64,000 nt of DNA from AWTP1-13 sp963775835 (GTDB taxonomy: Bacteria; Pseudomonadota; Alphaproteobacteria; Rhizobiales; Hyphomicrobiaceae): contig CAVZKV010000019.1 in NCBI GenBank assembly GCA_963775835.1, forward strand, positions 62,001 to 126,000, read 5' to 3'. The notes beneath the pieces are model-generated. The model searched no databases. It saw nothing but the letters and a program-made list of their open reading frames with translations, and had not been told where the DNA came from. Made by a program: the position numbers and the translations under genes. Positions 1 to 9,005 of the stretch are shown here, in pieces. Position 1 is the first letter of the stretch. Every line of letters begins with the position of its first letter.

Positions 1-1
1 C

Positions 2-1211
2 TTCGCCGCCAACGACGAGGCCTTCGCAAACTTCGCGCATCGCGCCTACAAGAAAGTGCGCGATGTGGCCGTAGCGATCATGCAGCGCGCCTACGGCAGC
101 AGGCCGGAGAAGCTCTACTTTGTGGGCTCTTCGGAAGGCGGGCGCGAAGGCCTCACCATGGCGCAACGCTATCCCGCGGACTTTGACGGCATTTTTTCGC
201 GCGTGCCGGTTATTAACTGGGCAGGCCTGCAACACGCGGGTTGGCGCAGCGGTCTAGCGACCATGGTCGGACGCCCACGTCAAGCTCGTACATGCGGCAG
301 TGCTGAGGACGCGTGACGACGCCGATGGCACCGCGGATGGCATTGTTTCCAATCCCGTCGCCTGCAAAAGGGCTTTCGACCTCAATAGCCTCGCCTGTGC
401 CGCAGGACAGCGCGGCGACACATGCCTGACCCCCGCCCAGCTGAGGGCGGTTGAGACGTTGCATGCCTCGTTCACGTTTTCGGCCCCCCTTGCGAACGGC
501 CTCGACGACTATCCCGGCTGGGGCGTCTCTGGCGAGGCCAAGCCTGGCTTTGCGGCAACGGGTGGCTGGCGTTCGTGGTGGCTTGGCTCGACGCCGCCGG
601 CGCATCCCCCCGCAACCAGCAACGGCATCGCCTGGATCTATGGTAGCGGCGGTATCCGGCACGTTTTCGCGCGCGATCCCAACGCCGACATTGCGACCTA
701 TGACCCGGACAAACACATGCCCCGCATTCGCGAGGCTTCGATGCTGATGGATTTAACCAATCCGGATCTGTCCACGTTTGCGGGACATGGCGGCAAGCTG
801 ATCGTGCTCGAGCATATGGCCGATTACGCGCAGAGCCCCTATGCTGGCATTCGTTATTTCCAGGCTGTGCAGAGCAAGATGGCGGTCGACCGCGTAGCTG
901 AATTTATGCGCCTCTACACGGCTCCCGGCGTCGATCACGTTGGCTCGGGTGCGCCTGCGAACGTCGACATGCTGTCAGTGCTCGTCACTTGGGTCGAAAA
1001 GGGCAATGCCCCCGGCGAGCTCACGGTAACCGAGCAGAGCTTGGAGGCTTCTCCCAAGGTCGTGCGGGCACGGCCCCTCTGCCCGTGGCCCGCCTGGCCC
1101 AAGTACAAGGCCGGCGATGCGGACAACGCACAAAGCTTCGCCTGCGCGCGCCAGTCAACGGCGCCAGTCAACGGCGCAAGTCATGGCGCACCGCTACAAG
1201 TCGGAGCATAG
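2..1211 (+). pseudogene. Tannase/feruloyl esterase-family hydrolase, frameshifted and cut by the window edge
   Basis: Family members are exported alpha/beta hydrolases that cleave aromatic esters such as gallates and feruloyl esters. From base 2 one frame reads through the nucleophile elbow GSSEGGRE (about 122-148) to WRSGLATMVG near 268. The frame then breaks, and a second frame resumes at about 270 with DAHVKLVHAAVL and the family loop DDADGTADGIVSN, running to a stop at 1209-1211. The acid and base regions are visible in the second part as EHMADYAQSP and PGVDHVGSG. The shift equals one extra base (or two lost) at 264-272. The N-terminus lies outside the window. I see a broken gene; a sequencing indel is the alternative to true inactivation. 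The family call is firm because both halves align to it in order. Confidence 0.8.
1150..1187. repeat. 13-bp tandem repeat, about 2.9 copies
   Basis: Two exact copies of gccagtcaacggc (1150-1162 and 1163-1175) are followed by a degenerate 12-base copy (1176-1187), inside the last codons of the tannase-family gene. The 13-base unit is not a multiple of three, so copy-number change would alter the C-terminal tail. Confidence 0.75.
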
Positions 1212-1530
1212 GGAGGGGCCGCGGAAGCAGCCCCTGAGAAAAATATAGCAATGCAGTTTCAGGCAACGGTGGCGGGGTGTTCGGCATCGCCGGTGCCGGC
1301 GAATGCCAGGAACGGCCCCCAGGACTGTTTGCGGGCAAAGTCCGCCGGAGCGAGGGGAGCACTTTAGCAACGGATGCACTCCCATGCGCGTGGCGAAGAT
1401 GGGTGCGGCGCGGGCGCACGCACCGGCTCTGCCAGACCTGACCCTTCTCCCCACAGCACCCCCACCTTACTGTCGTCACATCTCGGTCCACAGTCGGGGG
1501 TCTGGCGACGCCATTGCGGAGGGGTTTGTC
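1212..1530. other. Intergenic, no gene recognised
   Basis: Between the tannase-family gene and the signal-peptide-like scrap at 1531. Open frames here are short, arginine-rich and resemble no family I know. No hairpin terminator or promoter stood out. Confidence 0.5.
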
Positions 1531-1673
1531 ATGGCGGGCGACGTACGGCGCCGCGCCTGGCGGCGTGGGTCGTGGTGGGCTTGGTGCTCGGGATCGTGCC
1601 GACGGGTATTGCCCTCGCACAAAGACGTACTCGGTTGCTGCTTTTGCGTTCCTCGCCAGAGGCCACGGCGTGA
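1531..1673 (+). pseudogene. Possible frameshifted remnant of an exported peptide
   Basis: An ATG at 1531 has a good ribosome-binding site (ggagggg, about 8 bases upstream) and begins M-A-G-D-V-R-R-R. The frame one base away then reads PRLAAWVVVGLVLGIVPTGI followed by ALAQ, which looks like the hydrophobic core and cleavage site of a signal peptide, and stops at 1671-1673. Joined across a single shift near 1555, this would be the start of an exported protein that ends after about 17 more residues. It could be the stump of a larger lost gene. The next gene lies on the other strand. The function is unknown and chance is possible. Confidence 0.35.
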
Positions 1674-1680
1674 GGCCATG

Positions 1681-4600
1681 TTAGTCCCGCCAAACGTCCC
1701 GGCGCCAGTCGACGTCGCCCGTTTGCTTGCCGCGCACATCCTTTTGGGCTTTTCGATGCAGCGATTTGACGCTGCCGGGTACCGCTACGCTGGGCGCAAC
1801 AAGTGGCCGGCTCGCTGCCGGCATTAACGCGGCGCCCTCACCGACCACGACGAATGGCGCCCAATTGGCGGGATGTGCGTTCCGATCACCGCTAGCCATG
1901 AGCCGGAGCATCGATCGGCGCAGCGCCTCGGCGCGCCCAATCGCCGGATTGTCCTTGAGCTCAGCAAAAGCCCCACTGGTGACGGCAACGGCAGACTGGG
2001 AGTCGACGTACCAGTGGGAGACGAGCAGAGCTCGCGAGCCCGCGTAGAAGAACGCCCGTGCCAGGCCCGACAATGCCTCAGTGTCGAGCTTGTCGCCGCC
2101 GGCGGTGTTGCAGGCGGACATCACCACCCAGTCGGCGTCAATCTTGAGTTGAGCCACCTCCGAGGCTGTCAACAGCCCATCATCTTCTTCGCTTGCCAGC
2201 TGCGGAGGCGTTAGTATGAGTGCCGGCTCGGCGCGCAATTGCGCATTGCCTTCTGCCTCCCCTGGCAAAAGCCCGTGCGTAGCAAAGTGCAAGACGCGGG
2301 CGCGTTTCAGTTCACCGTCTGCGGATAGCGCCTTGAGCACGCGCTCGGTGGCCCGCTCGCCGAGATAGACCGAAGTTTGCGACGCACCCAATAGCTGCGC
2401 CACCATGCAGAGCTCGTCTGTTGTTTCGGGAAGGGGTACTTGGTGGCGAAGCTCATCGACATCGGCGAGCGGGCCGCGGCGGGCTGCCAGCAGCGGGCGC
2501 GCGATCGCGCGAGGGCTGGCCGTGGCACCGCCGCTGGATGCTCCCAGGCAGTTCTGTTTCGCCCAAGCCCGCCGATCGCTACCGTCCGGTCCAGATAACA
2601 GTGGGTTGCCGAAACCGATGAATGCCAAGCTGGCTTGAGTTTGCCGGGGAAGTCTGCGCAGTGTGCCAAGGCTCGCGACCGAGGGCAGCACACTGACTGC
2701 GGCGTGCCGTGCCAACCAATCGGCCTGGGCATATTTGACCGGTTCCACGAGCAGTTCTGCGGCAGGATCGCTGACGACTAGGACGTGGAACGGTAGAGTG
2801 GTAAGCGGGCCTGAGGCGACGACCAGGATGTGCTTTCCCGCGACCAGGTCCGCAATCTGGCCGAACAGGACCCGGTAAAGCTCGTGCGCCCGCACGAGAT
2901 CGAAAGGCAAGCCAGCGCCATCGCCGGGCAACGCGAACGAGCGCAGAAGTTCAAGACAGCGCCGGCCGCCGTCGTCCTGCCACTCACCGACGGCGTCGAG
3001 CCCGCAGCGCAGTGCCTTGACATGATCGGCGAGCGACCTTGAGCCGAGGGCAATTTTGATCCACCGGATTTCGGATCGTGTCACCGCCCAAAGGTAGGTG
3101 TCGTTTCGGGTTGGCACAAAAAAAACCAGTGCCTCATCGCTGCCAAGCAATTTGACGACTTCGTTGAGCGGCAGTGGCGTCGTTCCGGTTAAAGTGGCGT
3201 ATTCGGGAAAATGCTCCGCCAAGGTGTCGCCTATCGCCTTGAGACGCATGCTGCTTGCCTGGGATTTCGTTACCAGCACCTCCTCCGAAGCGGAATTTCG
3301 CGCCTGCGCGGGCTGCGACACGGCCGCGATCAGCGCGCGATCGGCCGCTCGGACCTCCTCAGCGAGGTCCTGGCTCTCACGTATGAGCTCTGCAAGGCGA
3401 CCGTCGGCGGCAGCCATGCGCGCCGACATTCGCGCAATGGCCGAACTGGCGCCCATTCCCGTGACCCATTGTGCGCGCTCGAAGGCCTCGGCGCGCAATC
3501 GCAGCGCGGCTTCTGTTTGACTTCCTTCTGCCGCGTGATAGGCCGCCACGACGAGCCCCAGGAATGGGTCGGTGTTGTTTCTAATTTCAAGCTGTCGACC
3601 CTCCTCGGAAGCAACAGATCCCATGGCTCGGCGCGTAATCCAGATTGCGCTGGCCCGCCTGAAGGCAGTAAAAGCCGCATCCCATTGGTGAAGATCGAGA
3701 TAGTGCGAGGCTAAGTTGTGCAGGCTGACGGCAACGTCGGGATGAGCTGAACCCAAAACGTCCTCGCGCAACTTGAGCGCTCTCTCAAGCAGCGGACCCG
3801 CCTCTTCGTGCCGCCCCACGTTGTCGAGAATACTTGCAAGGTTGTTGAGACTATTGCCCGTCAGTGGATGGGTGGGGCCCAAGGATCGCTCGCGAATCAA
3901 TAGCGAGCGGCGTGCAAAAGGCTCGGCCTCTGCGAACCGGTTGCTTTGGTGTAGGATCGCGCCAACGTTGTCTAGGACAATCGCGACCGCCGGATGGTCT
4001 GCACCGAAATGCGCTTCGCGGATGGCCAGCGAGCGCCGATACAAGATCTCGGCCTCTTGCAAGCGATGCTGAGCGCTGATGGCGTGCGCCAGATTGTTTA
4101 CCCGCGTAGCAATGTCGGGATGATCCGGCCCGAACGCCGTCTCCGTGATTGTGAGGGCCCGCCGCAGCAGGCCTTCTGCCTCACTTGCCCGACCTTGATA
4201 GGTAAACAGTGATGCGAGGTTGGCGAGTTGGTTGGCAACGTCGGGATGATCCGGGCCGAGCGCCCGTTCCATGCGGTCAAGGCATTGGCGATAGAGTATT
4301 TCGGCCTCCGCATAGCGCCCCTGGCGGACATGGAGCTCGCCGAGATTGTTCGCAACCGTCGCGGCGGCAACGCTTTCCACTCCGAACACGGCTTCCTGGA
4401 TCCTAAGGCTCTCCCTGAGCTGCGCCTCAGCGGCGGCCAATTTGCCCTGCTCCTTATAAACGACGGCCAGATTGTTGAGCGTCACCGAAACATATGCATG
4501 CTCCGCCCCCAGAGACTTACGAAAGCCAGCAAGCGCACGTTGAAAAAGCGCTTCGGCTTCGGCATAACGCGCCTCGCGGTGCCGCACCCGAGCGATGCTG

Positions 4601-5091
4601 ACCAACGTCATAAGCGTATCAGGATGATTATTTCCCAACTCCCTGTCGCGGATCGCCAAGGTGCGCGTCAGGAGTTGCTCGGCTTCCCGATATTGTGCCC
4701 GATCGATCGCAATGTACGATAGGCTCGCCAGCACCTGCGCCACCGTTGGGTGCACAGTGCCGTGTGCCTTCTCATAAATGGCGAGCGCACGCCGCAACAT
4801 CGGCTCCGCCTCGTCGAGCTGTCCTTGCAGGCGATGCAGGTCGGCAAGCGTGACAATGGCCATCGCTGCCATCGGATGCTCATTGCCAAGCATTCTCTCC
4901 GTCTCGGTGACCAATTCCCGGCCGAGCGGAATGGCCTCGGCGTAGCGGCCGGCCTTCGACAGCTCCGTTATGCGCCGCAGCAACTGCAAGGGATCGGCTG
5001 GCTGAGCTCTCGCCGTCACCGCTGCAAAAAACCCCTGCAACACAAGGGCAATGAGCAGTCGGACAACGAAGCATTGGTAGCTGCACCGCAT
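1681..5091 (-). CDS. Exported TPR-CHAT protein (caspase-like clan CD)
   Basis: About 1,136 residues. The ATG at 5091 is chosen because it opens a classical signal peptide (MRCSYQCFVVRLLIALVLQG, then a cleavage site near AVTARAQP). An upstream extension to 5193 is open but lacks a ribosome-binding site and would bury the signal. Roughly residues 40-480 are a run of about ten 42-residue kinesin-light-chain-type TPRs (A-E-x-L-x-x-R-A-L-x-I and G-x-x-H-P signatures). The C-terminal third is a CHAT domain with the expected catalytic pair, His about 939 in HFATHG and Cys about 994 in MSACNTA, plus the family's A-F-F-Y-A-G-S-R-A-L-L-V-S-H-W strand. CHAT proteins are caspase-related proteases or protease-like switches driven by their repeat arrays. 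The protein should act outside the cytoplasm. The substrate is unknown and the gene stands alone. Confidence 0.9.
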   Translation of the reverse strand: MRCSYQCFVVRLLIALVLQGFFAAVTARAQPADPLQLLRRITELSKAGRYAEAIPLGRELVTETERMLGNEHPMAAMAIVTLADLHRLQGQLDEAEPMLRRALAIYEKAHGTVHPTVAQVLASLSYIAIDRAQYREAEQLLTRTLAIRDRELGNNHPDTLMTLVSIARVRHREARYAEAEALFQRALAGFRKSLGAEHAYVSVTLNNLAVVYKEQGKLAAAEAQLRESLRIQEAVFGVESVAAATVANNLGELHVRQGRYAEAEILYRQCLDRMERALGPDHPDVANQLANLASLFTYQGRASEAEGLLRRALTITETAFGPDHPDIATRVNNLAHAISAQHRLQEAEILYRRSLAIREAHFGADHPAVAIVLDNVGAILHQSNRFAEAEPFARRSLLIRERSLGPTHPLTGNSLNNLASILDNVGRHEEAGPLLERALKLREDVLGSAHPDVAVSLHNLASHYLDLHQWDAAFTAFRRASAIWITRRAMGSVASEEGRQLEIRNNTDPFLGLVVAAYHAAEGSQTEAALRLRAEAFERAQWVTGMGASSAIARMSARMAAADGRLAELIRESQDLAEEVRAADRALIAAVSQPAQARNSASEEVLVTKSQASSMRLKAIGDTLAEHFPEYATLTGTTPLPLNEVVKLLGSDEALVFFVPTRNDTYLWAVTRSEIRWIKIALGSRSLADHVKALRCGLDAVGEWQDDGGRRCLELLRSFALPGDGAGLPFDLVRAHELYRVLFGQIADLVAGKHILVVASGPLTTLPFHVLVVSDPAAELLVEPVKYAQADWLARHAAVSVLPSVASLGTLRRLPRQTQASLAFIGFGNPLLSGPDGSDRRAWAKQNCLGASSGGATASPRAIARPLLAARRGPLADVDELRHQVPLPETTDELCMVAQLLGASQTSVYLGERATERVLKALSADGELKRARVLHFATHGLLPGEAEGNAQLRAEPALILTPPQLASEEDDGLLTASEVAQLKIDADWVVMSACNTAGGDKLDTEALSGLARAFFYAGSRALLVSHWYVDSQSAVAVTSGAFAELKDNPAIGRAEALRRSMLRLMASGDRNAHPANWAPFVVVGEGAALMPAASRPLVAPSVAVPGSVKSLHRKAQKDVRGKQTGDVDWRRDVWRD

Positions 5092-5655
5092 TGCAATCTT
5101 GCCCCATGTCGAAAGGTGCCCAGCCGCTTCTGACATTTTCGTGGGGCCACGATATGGCGTCTGGGAGCGATAGCGACGATCGATTGGTGCCACAAAACCA
5201 GCGCCGCTCAGGCCATGCGGAGGCTGGCGAGGTCGGTTTCTCTGACCGCCGCGCCCTGCGAGCCTCGGTCTCGCGTATCGACGCTCCCAGCAGGTAGCTC
5301 AAGTGACCAGTTGCCCATCGGCATTGCCTCTCCCCAGTTCGCACTCGCGCTATTCATACCCAGGTGCGGTCAGCGCCCAGACAACACCCTCAACCCTTCC
5401 CCTTTTTGTCGACTGTGCTGGAGGGGATGGGCTGCTCCGGTTTGCGACGCGCGATCCGTCTTTTCGTCGAAGGCGCTGACGACCGCGACGGCTCACGGCA
5501 CCTCAATCGAACGACGACAATGCCATCCGACCGAGGCCAAGCTCGGCACGTCGCTCAGCAGGGCTCGACCCAATTTGGGGGACCGCACGGGATTGTCCGG
5601 CGTGGCGTACGGCTGGCGTTCCTGAACATTTGCGAATTTTGTCTCGTGCGCATGA
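5092..5655. other. Intergenic, no gene recognised
   Basis: Upstream of the TPR-CHAT gene and downstream of the HAD gene. The promoter of the TPR-CHAT gene should lie here, but no convincing -35/-10 pair could be picked by eye. Open frames of up to about 136 codons have no recognisable content. Confidence 0.5.
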
Positions 5656-6330
5656 TCATCGCATAGCCGCAAACAGCCGACGCGTGATCCCTTCCGCTTC
5701 TTCGAACGACTGCGCCACATGCTGAGCCCCAGCCGAGCACAGCCGTTCTCGCTGATCGCGTTGGATATGGGAGGCGGCCAATATCCCAATGACCGTCATC
5801 CCGGCCGCGATTGCCGCCGCAACACCTGATGGGCTGTCCTCAAGAACCACGCTCCTGGAGGGTGGAATTCCCATCTGTTGGGCAGCGTAAAAGAAAATAT
5901 CTGGATGCGGTTTGCCGCGTGCGACAGCTGACGCACTGAAGACGTTACTGCCGAACTCGGATTGGAGTCCAAGCAGTTCGAGACACAAGGCTAGGCGATC
6001 ATGTGACGATGATGAGGCGATGCACCTCGGTACATGAGCAAACGCATCGATATAGCTGCGTACGCCATCTACCAGGCGCAATTCTTCCCGAAAGCGCCCC
6101 AGCGTTCGTGCCTGATAGGCCGAGGCAAAGGTCGGCGGGGGCGCCCGACCCAGTGACCCTTCCACGGCGCTCATGACTTCGGTGAACCGCTTGCCCATGT
6201 ACAAACCGTAAGCGTCCTGCAAACTGGTCGGCACGCCGAGCTCCGTCACCATCTCCGCAAGCACGGCATTGGCTACGACCTCACTGTCGGCGATCACCCC
6301 GTCGAAGTCATAAATTAACAGAGGCCCCAT
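5656..6330 (-). CDS. HAD-superfamily phosphatase (phosphoglycolate phosphatase/beta-PGM type)
   Basis: A 224-residue cytoplasmic hydrolase of the HAD-IA group, which dephosphorylates small phosphorylated metabolites. Motif I is YDFDGVIADS (nucleophile Asp8, acid Asp10), motif II the serine stretch ASSSSHD near residue 107, motif III the lysine in ARGKPHPD, and motif IV LEDSPSGV. The segment between motifs I and II is a helical cap, as in class C1. The start at 6330 is backed by an aggggaggg ribosome-binding site. Length is normal for the family. The gene is monocistronic as far as can be seen. The substrate cannot be told from sequence; the DFDGVIADSE start is common in phosphoglycolate-phosphatase-like and sugar-phosphatase members. 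Confidence 0.88.
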   Translation of the reverse strand: MGPLLIYDFDGVIADSEVVANAVLAEMVTELGVPTSLQDAYGLYMGKRFTEVMSAVEGSLGRAPPPTFASAYQARTLGRFREELRLVDGVRSYIDAFAHVPRCIASSSSHDRLALCLELLGLQSEFGSNVFSASAVARGKPHPDIFFYAAQQMGIPPSRSVVLEDSPSGVAAAIAAGMTVIGILAASHIQRDQRERLCSAGAQHVAQSFEEAEGITRRLFAAMR

Positions 6331-6651
6331 TGCCCTCCCCTTGTGCTAGCCATCGTCCGGCGAATAGTTGCCCGGAACATGCGACCGAGCAACCTCGGCT
6401 CACGATCGCGCTGTGATGCTACGGCCTCGGATCGTCTGCATGGCTGGTCCAGTCCGAGGCGCCTGCATCGCCAAAAGCACACAAGCTCCAGCGCCGCTAA
6501 TTGCGGGGCAGCGACTCCTCGCGCGACGCCGCAATGATGTGGCGGGTATGCATTGACCAAGCCAACTTGGCCAGCGACAGACCGCCCGTGCGCATTGCGC
6601 CGAGCGAGCCCGTGCGGCAGGCACGCGATGACGGCGCTTTCTTTGTACCTG
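6331..6651. other. Intergenic, no gene recognised
   Basis: Separates the HAD gene from the sigma-factor operon, both on the minus strand. It probably holds the HAD promoter. No terminator-like hairpin with a T-run was found. Confidence 0.45.
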
Positions 6652-7080
6652 CTAACGGCGGCTCTGCTCGATGGGTCTTTCTGTGAGAACGCCGCGTTGT
6701 TGCAGCGCTTCTAGCATTCCATAGACGTCCTCATCGGAGAGCTTTTTGCCCCTTCTGACGGCTCGGGGCAGCTGGCCCGCCGTCTCTGGGTTGGAAGCCA
6801 AATACGCGTCGAGCCAGCCCCGCGCAGTTTTCGGATCAAGGGCACGGATGTTGGCGGGCGCCAGACGGCGCCCCGGCGGGCTCTTGTTTTGCGCGATGTG
6901 GCGGACGGCGACGGTCCTGCTCGCCCGTTCGAAGGCTCGCCGGGCGAGAGTGCCACCATCGTCATTGTCGGCCGCGGCCTCGGCGAGCAGATCGGCATCC
7001 GAACTGGCCAAAATGTCCTCCACGAGCATGTCGGTCAACCGGTCGAGACGAGACGATTGGCCTTTGTTCTTTTGGCTCAT
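6652..7080 (-). CDS. Small unknown protein coupled to a sigma factor
   Basis: A 142-residue soluble, charged protein (begins MSQKNKGQSSRLDRL) that I do not recognise. It has no membrane segment, no signal peptide and no cysteines arranged like a zinc-binding anti-sigma factor. The ATG at 7080 overlaps the stop of the upstream sigma-factor gene as ATGA, so translation is probably coupled. A TTG three codons earlier is the alternative start. The middle contains an arginine/proline-rich stretch, and the C-terminus reads like a short helical domain (KKLSDEDVYGMLEALQQRGV). From its position it could be a partner or regulator of the sigma factor. That is inference only. Confidence 0.7.
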   Translation of the reverse strand: MSQKNKGQSSRLDRLTDMLVEDILASSDADLLAEAAADNDDGGTLARRAFERASRTVAVRHIAQNKSPPGRRLAPANIRALDPKTARGWLDAYLASNPETAGQLPRAVRRGKKLSDEDVYGMLEALQQRGVLTERPIEQSRR

Positions 7081-7658
7081 GGCGTCCAATCCTTTGGGTA
7101 GGCTTTGTCGATCCGGCGGCGTATGAGCCGTCTTTTGCTGGCGAACTCAGTCTCGCTCAGTCCAGTAAGGGAACGCAACTGTGCCCCCGCAAGACCATCC
7201 ATGATGCCTTCGAGCAGGCGTTGCGCGAGACAGTCATCGACGAAGAGGGCAAAAATGGCCGCCTTCAGGCGCGCTGCCTCCTCATTGACCGCCAGCACCT
7301 CATCGGCGACGGGAGCGCTGTCGCGGACCTGAAGGACGACGTCCTGCAAGCTACCCGTTTCTGTAACCAGACAAATCTCCGGCCGTCGTTTTCGGGCTTT
7401 GCGCCAGTCAGAGGCGATGCTGCGCATGACGCCGGCCAGGAAATGGACGATGTCGAGCGTGCGCGTGCATTGTCGCGTCCCGTCGAGCGCACGCTGAAAT
7501 GCCTCTTGCAGCAGGTCATCCGCTGCGAAGGTGGCGTCCCGGCACAATGCTCGTGCCACCTTATGAAGCCGAAGCCAATCGGCCGCGGTCAAAACGGAAA
7601 TAGATCGTTTGACCTCCACCTGCGTCAACAGTGACGCCCCAGAGTGCCTCGGTTGCAA
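7077..7658 (-). CDS. ECF-type RNA polymerase sigma factor
   Basis: A 193-residue sigma-70-family protein of the extracytoplasmic-function size class. The region 2 signature is clear around residues 45-60 (AADDLLQEAFQRALDGTR), followed by HFLAGVMRSIASDWRKARKR, as expected for region 2.3-2.4. Region 4 is weaker: residues 145-185 (LEGIMDGLAGAQLRSLTGLS and a basic helix) sit where the -35-binding helix-turn-helix should be. The TTG start at 7658 has a gggagg ribosome-binding site about nine bases upstream. It heads a two-gene unit with the 142-residue unknown (ATGA overlap) and is divergent from the methyltransferase gene at 7808. No anti-sigma gene with a membrane segment lies next to it. The target promoters are unknown. 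Confidence 0.82.
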   Translation of the reverse strand: MQPRHSGASLLTQVEVKRSISVLTAADWLRLHKVARALCRDATFAADDLLQEAFQRALDGTRQCTRTLDIVHFLAGVMRSIASDWRKARKRRPEICLVTETGSLQDVVLQVRDSAPVADEVLAVNEEAARLKAAIFALFVDDCLAQRLLEGIMDGLAGAQLRSLTGLSETEFASKRRLIRRRIDKAYPKDWTP

Positions 7659-7807
7659 AGTCGAGAGCCTCCCTTTTTCTACCTATGCGCCAACCGAAGC
7701 CCGGTACGGACATAGGCGATCAATGTCTGGGTGCAAGGCCGATTGGCGCATGTATCTTCGAGCGCCGACACACCCTCATGGAACGCAGATAAAGACAGGG
7801 AACAACC

Positions 7808-8695
7808 ATGCCGTCGATCGACGCCACCGCAGACCAATTCCGAAGTTTTTACGCCAGTTGCATGGCAGCCGCCGCTCGCCAGCCGGCCTGGCCGCCAGGC
7901 TATGCCTGGCAAACCCGGCTCGAGGGGGCTTTCGAGGCTGTGCCGAGAGAAATGTTCCTTCCACCTGGCCCTTGGCACATTGAAGCGGCGCCGGGTCGCT
8001 ATGTCGAGACACCCAATGCGGATAGCAGGTTCCTCTATCAGGATGTCCTGGTGGCGATCGACAAGGAGCGAGGGATCAACAACGGCCAACCGAGCGGTCA
8101 CGCCCGCTTCATGGGCCAACTCGAACCGAGGCCGGGCGAGACGGTCGTCCACATCGGCGCGGGTACAGGATATTACACCGCCATCCTGTCGGTGCTTGTG
8201 ACACCTGGCGGGCGGGTTTCTGCCTTCGAGTTGCACGAGGATTTGGCGGCGCGGGCACGCCACAATCTGCAAACCTTCGACAACATTTCCATAACGACGG
8301 GCGACGCCACTGGGCTGCGGTTGCCCGAAGCCGATGTGATCTACGTGAATGCCGGCGTCATCAGGCCGCCGCTCAATTGGTTGCTGGCCCTGCGTTGCGG
8401 CGGCCGAATGTTCGTGCCGTGGCGGCCGACGGTTGATATCGGCATCGCCCTATTCATCCGGCGCACCGCCAGCGGCTTCGCTGTCGATCCCGCCATGCCT
8501 GCTTGGTTCATTCCTTGCGTCGGCGCCTCCAGCAGCTCGCCGAGCGACAAGCACCCTGGGCTCGATGGTGCCTGGGCCAGTCGGGCTCTCTACCTGAAAG
8601 CGGAGCGAGAGCCCGACGCCACCGCCACCGCTATCTACGATGAGATGTGGTTCTCCTCTGAAAGGCTCTCGCACGCAAACCCAGCACCGCAATAA
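7808..8695 (+). CDS. Protein-L-isoaspartate O-methyltransferase-like SAM methyltransferase
   Basis: A 295-residue class I methyltransferase most like the PCMT family, which in its canonical form repairs isoaspartyl residues in aged proteins using S-adenosylmethionine. The N-terminal part carries the PCMT-like segment AFEAVPREMFLPPG. SAM motif I is VVHIGAGTGYYTAILS (about residues 115-130), then VSAFELHEDLAARAR and ITTGDATGL. It is longer than typical Pcm (about 210), because of a C-terminal extension after residue 220. There is no signal peptide. It starts 149 bases from the divergent sigma-factor gene. True isoaspartate specificity is uncertain; many PCMT-like proteins of this length have unknown acceptors. 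Confidence 0.82.
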   Translation: MPSIDATADQFRSFYASCMAAAARQPAWPPGYAWQTRLEGAFEAVPREMFLPPGPWHIEAAPGRYVETPNADSRFLYQDVLVAIDKERGINNGQPSGHARFMGQLEPRPGETVVHIGAGTGYYTAILSVLVTPGGRVSAFELHEDLAARARHNLQTFDNISITTGDATGLRLPEADVIYVNAGVIRPPLNWLLALRCGGRMFVPWRPTVDIGIALFIRRTASGFAVDPAMPAWFIPCVGASSSSPSDKHPGLDGAWASRALYLKAEREPDATATAIYDEMWFSSERLSHANPAPQ

Positions 8696-8854
8696 TCTGC
8701 CGTGCTTGCGGACGGCTGTTCGCTGCGAAAACATTCCATCTTGACCGCGGGAAGCGCGAGCGCAGCGGGCACGCTCAGACGCCAGCGTCAAGACGGCGTG
8801 TGACTTCGGCGCGAACTCAATTCCGGCAATAGCTACCGAACCACAAGGAGGTAG
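8696..8854. other. Intergenic upstream of a small ORF
   Basis: Nothing recognised. With the small ORF at 8855 and the following 76 bases, it forms the 310-base gap between the methyltransferase and the PRC-barrel gene. Confidence 0.4.
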
Positions 8855-8929
8855 ATGATGAGCATGGCGGCACCGCACGCATGCGTCCGCGAAAAAATTC
8901 TGCACCAAGGCCCAGGCTGGCTTCGGTGA
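8855..8929 (+). CDS. Candidate 24-residue small protein with a perfect Shine-Dalgarno
   Basis: A near-ideal ribosome-binding site, aaggaggt at 8845-8852, sits just before an ATG-ATG start. The frame reads 24 codons (MMSMAAPHACVREKILHQGP, then four more) and stops at 8927-8929. Nothing about the peptide is recognisable. Its only support is the quality of the site, which is as strong as any in the window. It could be a leader peptide for the PRC-barrel gene 76 bases downstream, or the stump of a lost gene. Confidence 0.4.
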   Translation: MMSMAAPHACVREKILHQGPGWLR

Positions 8930-9005
8930 GCCAACGCGCCCGCCGCGTCGGGAACGTTGTCCCTGAGGGGACGTTACGCCCAGAGTCCTCAAGCAGGAGA
9001 TCACC

